From NCBI RefSeq assembly GCF_014654365.1, contig NZ_BNAY01000001.1, positions 806,001 to 870,000 on the forward strand: a DNA stretch of 64,000 nucleotides, written 5' to 3'. Source of the stretch: Amycolatopsis oliviviridis (GTDB lineage Bacteria > Actinomycetota > Actinomycetes > Mycobacteriales > Pseudonocardiaceae). A program made the translations under genes and the position numbers. Below the pieces are notes generated by a model. It was not told the origin of the DNA, did no database searches, and saw only the letters and a program-made list of their open reading frames with translations. How positions within the stretch are numbered: position 1 is the stretch's first letter; each line of letters begins with the position of its first letter. Positions 61,374 to 64,000 of the stretch are shown piece by piece.

Positions 61374-62593
61374 GAGCCGGAGACCAGCGCGATCCCGAGC
61401 GCGGTGTAGCCGATCATCAGCGCCAGCATGGGGTACTGACCCACCTTGACGTAGTTCGCGCGCAGCACGCCGACGGACCGATCATGTGCCGAGGTTACGG
61501 CCAGCACGTGCCCTGCGACGATCCCGGCGATCTGTACCAGCGCGATCATGCCGGTCGAGACCACCGTGTAGTCGATCGTGCGGCCGAAGCCCTGCTGTCC
61601 GGAGAACACGGCGAACGAGAAGTAATGCGCGACGGTGTAGCCGACCATGATCGGGATCAGCGACGGCGCGAACGCGGGATACGGGTCGAACCCGCGTCGC
61701 AGATACGGCCTGGTCAGGCTGATGGCGCCCGCGTAGGCGCCGTACGTGAGCGCGATACAGGCCGCGAGCCCCGCGGTGCCGCCGAGGACACCGGCGTCCA
61801 GTGACGTCCAGAAGGGGAGCCGGGTGAGGCCGTCGAACGCCGTCGAGCCGAGCACCACCAGGACCAGCGCGGTCAGCCACGGCGCGGGGGAGATGGTGAG
61901 CAGCCCGTCCAGCGGATTCCGGACCACGAGACGCCCGTCGTCGCGCCTGCCGAAGGGGGAGAGGGCAGCGACCAAGCGTGCGTAGACCTCGAAAGCGTCA
62001 CCGCGGTCGAACCAGCGCGGACCGAAGGCCGCGCCAAATGCAATGTGTATAACGGCATATACGGTGCAGAACGAAGCGATCGCTCGCGGCGAGTCCGAAT
62101 GCGGGAACACCAGTTCCAGCCACAGAAACGCCAGGAGGCCGGCGATCGCGGGCAGATAGCCCAGCCGGTCCGGGAGTTCGCGGTGCCGGGAGGGGATCAA
62201 GGACGCGACCGTCCTCAGTGGATTCAGCCGTCGCCAGACCGGGCCGAACAGGAGCGAAAGCGGCACCAGGCCGACCCAGAACCAGACGTAGAACCACGCC
62301 GGAGCCGGGTTGTCGGCCGAACTGCCGGGGCCGGCCCAGGCCATCGCGAGGAAGCCCACGAACAGCGCCACGCCGACCACGTGCGACGCGACCTGAGAGA
62401 ACGTGCTGTCGACGAACCGTTGCAGGCCCAAGGGAAGCGCGCGGCCGGCGGCGGCGCCACGGAGTCTTGGCTTCTTCCAGAACACGGTGAGTGCGAAGAA
62501 GGACACCACGACGGCCGCCGCTCCGGCGTAGAGCGCGAGCCACAGCGGGACCGGCAGATCGGACCGGCCGCCGAGACCGTGCGCCAGGATCAT
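61370..62593 (-). CDS. Polytopic membrane protein, coupled to cupredoxin lipoprotein
   Basis: The 407-residue product has about 10 hydrophobic helices and starts with MILAHGLGGRSDLPVPLWLALY. Histidines lie in or near helices (ASHVVGVALF, VIHIAFGAAFG, VAHYFSFAVFSG), and no known catalytic motif is clear. Some database relatives of this type carry the name fenitrothion hydrolase, which I cannot support here. It overlaps both neighbours by four bases. It may bind or move a metal or a cofactor across the membrane; this is inferred from the cupredoxin partner. Confidence 0.68.
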   Translation of the reverse strand: MILAHGLGGRSDLPVPLWLALYAGAAAVVVSFFALTVFWKKPRLRGAAAGRALPLGLQRFVDSTFSQVASHVVGVALFVGFLAMAWAGPGSSADNPAPAWFYVWFWVGLVPLSLLFGPVWRRLNPLRTVASLIPSRHRELPDRLGYLPAIAGLLAFLWLELVFPHSDSPRAIASFCTVYAVIHIAFGAAFGPRWFDRGDAFEVYARLVAALSPFGRRDDGRLVVRNPLDGLLTISPAPWLTALVLVVLGSTAFDGLTRLPFWTSLDAGVLGGTAGLAACIALTYGAYAGAISLTRPYLRRGFDPYPAFAPSLIPIMVGYTVAHYFSFAVFSGQQGFGRTIDYTVVSTGMIALVQIAGIVAGHVLAVTSAHDRSVGVLRANYVKVGQYPMLALMIGYTALGIALVSGS

Positions 62594-62955
62594 CCGCTCA
62601 CCCGGAGCTTGGTCACCGCCGCGCCACTCTTGTGCAGTTCCACCTCGAAGATCCCGTCGATGTTCGCGGTGAAGGAGACCGTTCCCGGAACGCCGGGAGC
62701 CAGCTGGGCGGCCTTGTCGTAGCCGTGGACGTGCAGTTCGTCCGCCTGGTCGGAGGTGACCTCGAGCGCGACGTTCTCGCCGGTCCGCACCGCGACCTCT
62801 TCCGGGCCCGCCGTGCGCTTGCCCTCGGTGATCGAGAACTTCACGGTCTTGGTGCCGGTGGTCGGCGCGGGCTCGGACCCGCTCGATCCCGAACAGCCGG
62901 TCACAGCCAGCAGTGCGGCCACGGTGATCCCGCAGATCCCGCTGATCCTCCGCAT
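62590..62955 (-). CDS. Cupredoxin-like lipoprotein
   Basis: The 121-residue product has a lipobox signal (ITVAALLAVTGCSG, Cys about residue 21) and a domain of about 95 residues that looks like a cupredoxin: FSITEGKRT, GENVALEVTSDQADELHVHGYD, GTVSFTANIDGIFEVELHKSGAAV. His residues are in the positions of type-1 copper ligands (HVHGYD, LHKSG), but the usual Cys is not there, so copper is not certain. It is the first gene of a coupled operon and is divergent from a polytopic gene. Confidence 0.7.
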   Translation of the reverse strand: MRRISGICGITVAALLAVTGCSGSSGSEPAPTTGTKTVKFSITEGKRTAGPEEVAVRTGENVALEVTSDQADELHVHGYDKAAQLAPGVPGTVSFTANIDGIFEVELHKSGAAVTKLRVSG

Positions 62956-63011
62956 CGAGGTCCTCCAAGTCGTACGCCCCGGCTTGCCTGTCCGGGACCG
63001 TGCCCCTATCG

Positions 63012-63045
63012 TGTTACCCAAAGGTAACAGTTACTTAGGTTAGCA
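63012..63045. promoter_or_regulatory. Operator palindrome between divergent membrane operons
   Basis: TGTTACC-CAAA-GGTAACA (63012-63029) is a perfect 7-base palindrome. Close to it, TTAGGTTAGC (63035-63044) matches half of an actinobacterial iron-box (DtxR/IdeR type). The region lies between the lipoprotein and the divergent membrane gene. Metal-dependent control is possible but not proved. Confidence 0.5.
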
Positions 63046-63060
63046 GGAAGGCGAACAACG

Positions 63061-64000
63061 GTGTTCTTGGCTCAGGAGAGCCCGCCTGCCGGCGGTGCGC
63101 AATTCGGGCAGATCGTCATCGCGGGTCTGATGTTCACCGCGGTCTTCCTGCCCTTGGCCGTCTTCGTCCTCCGCGAGCGCGCGGGGAAGCGGACCGTCTT
63201 CGGTCGCGTCGCCGACTGGATGGGCGACTTCAGCGGTCTCCCGCGCTGGGCGGCGCTGCCGATGTTCGTCGCCTTCCTGTCCGGGATGTCGGCGCTGATC
63301 GGCGTCTACTGGGACGTGCCGATCCACATGGAGCTCGGCCGCGACGAAGGCCCGCTCGCGAACCCGTCGCACTACCCGATCTACTTCGGACTGATGGGCA
63401 TCTTCGCCAGTGGCGTGCTCAGCGCGACCCTCGCGACGAAGGACCTTCCCCGGCGCACGTTCAAGATCGGCCCGCACTGGAAGGCGCCGATGGGCTCCAT
63501 CCAGATGATGGCGACCGGCCTGGTCGGCATAGCCGGGTTCCCGCTCGACGACGTCTGGCACCGGCTGTTCGGCCAGGACGTCACCGAATGGGGGCCGACC
63601 CACGTCCTGATGATCGGTGGCGGCGTCTGTGTCGTGCTCGGGCTCCAGTTGCTGCTCGGCGAGGCTCGCCAGGTCGGCGCGACCGGACCGGTCGTGCGCC
63701 TGCTCGGCCCGGTGCTCGCCGGTGCCTGGATGATGGGCGCTTCGGCGTTCCTGATGGAGTTCGACCTCGGCGTCCCGCAGTTCCCGATGCTGTCCCAGGT
63801 CGTGCTCGTGGGCCTGATCGGCGCCTGGACGCTCACCTATGGACGGCTGTCCTGGGGTCCGGGCGGTGCGCTGATCGTCGTCGCGGTCTTCCTCGCCGCC
63901 CGCGCGTCTTTCACCGTCATCCCGCTGTTCGCCGACCTGCACGTGGCGTCGCTGCTTCCGTACATCGCCGAAGCGGTGATCATCGAGGTCGTCGCCTTCG
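63061..64000 (+). CDS. Polytopic membrane protein, cut by the window edge
   Basis: The frame is open from GTG 63061 to the edge (over 310 residues). The ribosome site AGGAAGG lies 9 bases before it. The product has about nine helices; HMELGRDEGPLANPSHYPIYFGL, IGPHWKAPMGSIQM and FPLDDVWHRLFGQDVTEWGPTHVLMIGG carry several histidines and acidic residues suited to metal or heme binding. The family is not recognised by name. It is divergent from the cupredoxin-like operon, with which it likely forms one functional unit. It is complete at the start and partial at the end. Confidence 0.7.
   Translation, partial: MFLAQESPPAGGAQFGQIVIAGLMFTAVFLPLAVFVLRERAGKRTVFGRVADWMGDFSGLPRWAALPMFVAFLSGMSALIGVYWDVPIHMELGRDEGPLANPSHYPIYFGLMGIFASGVLSATLATKDLPRRTFKIGPHWKAPMGSIQMMATGLVGIAGFPLDDVWHRLFGQDVTEWGPTHVLMIGGGVCVVLGLQLLLGEARQVGATGPVVRLLGPVLAGAWMMGASAFLMEFDLGVPQFPMLSQVVLVGLIGAWTLTYGRLSWGPGGALIVVAVFLAARASFTVIPLFADLHVASLLPYIAEAVIIEVVAF

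Noticed and set aside
63040..63942. A 300-residue antisense frame at the right edge
   Set aside because: It is Asp/Arg/Glu-rich with no domain. The plus strand encodes a membrane protein from GTG 63061 with a good ribosome site.

Overview
The window reads as chromosomal DNA of a high-GC filamentous actinobacterium of the Pseudonocardiaceae, most likely Amycolatopsis or a close relative. The reasons are very GC-rich codon use with many GTG starts, a complete Pup-proteasome locus, F420-type luciferase-like oxidoreductases, mycothiol-dependent enzyme families, and a gene order that follows the Mycobacterium tuberculosis Rv2112c-Rv2089c block (dop-pup-prcB-prcA ... pafA ... pafB-pafC-tatA-tatC-helY ... 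exonuclease ... pepE). The genus is an inference. No rRNA, tRNA, CRISPR array, transposase or prophage gene was seen.

Region 1 (1-35 kb) is the conserved backbone. After a partial EamA transporter, a small HTH-like protein, an aldo/keto reductase, a lipoprotein and a NUDIX hydrolase come dop, pup, prcB and prcA (2.7-6.3 kb). An insert holding a secreted ricin-fold lectin, a winged-helix regulator and a PAP2-lipid kinase fusion separates prcA from pafA (10.1-11.5 kb). A block of accessory redox and regulator genes (11.6-16.6 kb) leads to pafB-pafC, a small membrane protein, tatA, tatC, a lipid kinase and the helicase helY (16.6-24.6 kb). Then follow two alternating pairs of a DUF4333 protein and an Eis-like acetyltransferase, a pirin and 5'-3' exonuclease operon, a flavin reductase, an ArsR-MFS pair, an M24 peptidase, an Lrp regulator and a toxin-antitoxin pair. 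Pup, PafA, Dop and PrcBA form the tagging and degradation system; PafBC is the WYL-type transcription activator of the mycobacterial DNA-damage response; TatA and TatC export folded proteins.

Region 2 (35-64 kb) is accessory. It carries a secreted SGNH hydrolase, LysR/SDR and TetR/monooxygenase divergent pairs, M20 and M55 peptidases, an antibiotic-resistance-type ABC-F ATPase preceded by a leader-peptide attenuator, secreted GH1 and GH5 glycosidases, an MFS/TetR operon, a CGNR zinc-finger protein, an ECF41-like sigma factor, an FtsX permease without an ATPase, an HxlR/thiolase divergon, and at the right edge a translationally coupled membrane cluster (cupredoxin lipoprotein, polytopic protein, 48-residue membrane protein) facing a divergent, truncated polytopic protein. 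Most regulator genes in this region face their probable targets across a visible palindrome.

The strongest unexplained signal is in the gaps. At least eight long, near-perfect hairpins share an edge sequence GTGAAGGCC/GGCCTTCAC (or ATGAAAGG/CCTTTCAT) but have different centres. Two further loci carry a second inverted repeat built from GATCAGAGACGGAACTC, and one 280-bp gap is a nested inverted-repeat element with 48-bp ends that resembles a non-autonomous mobile element.
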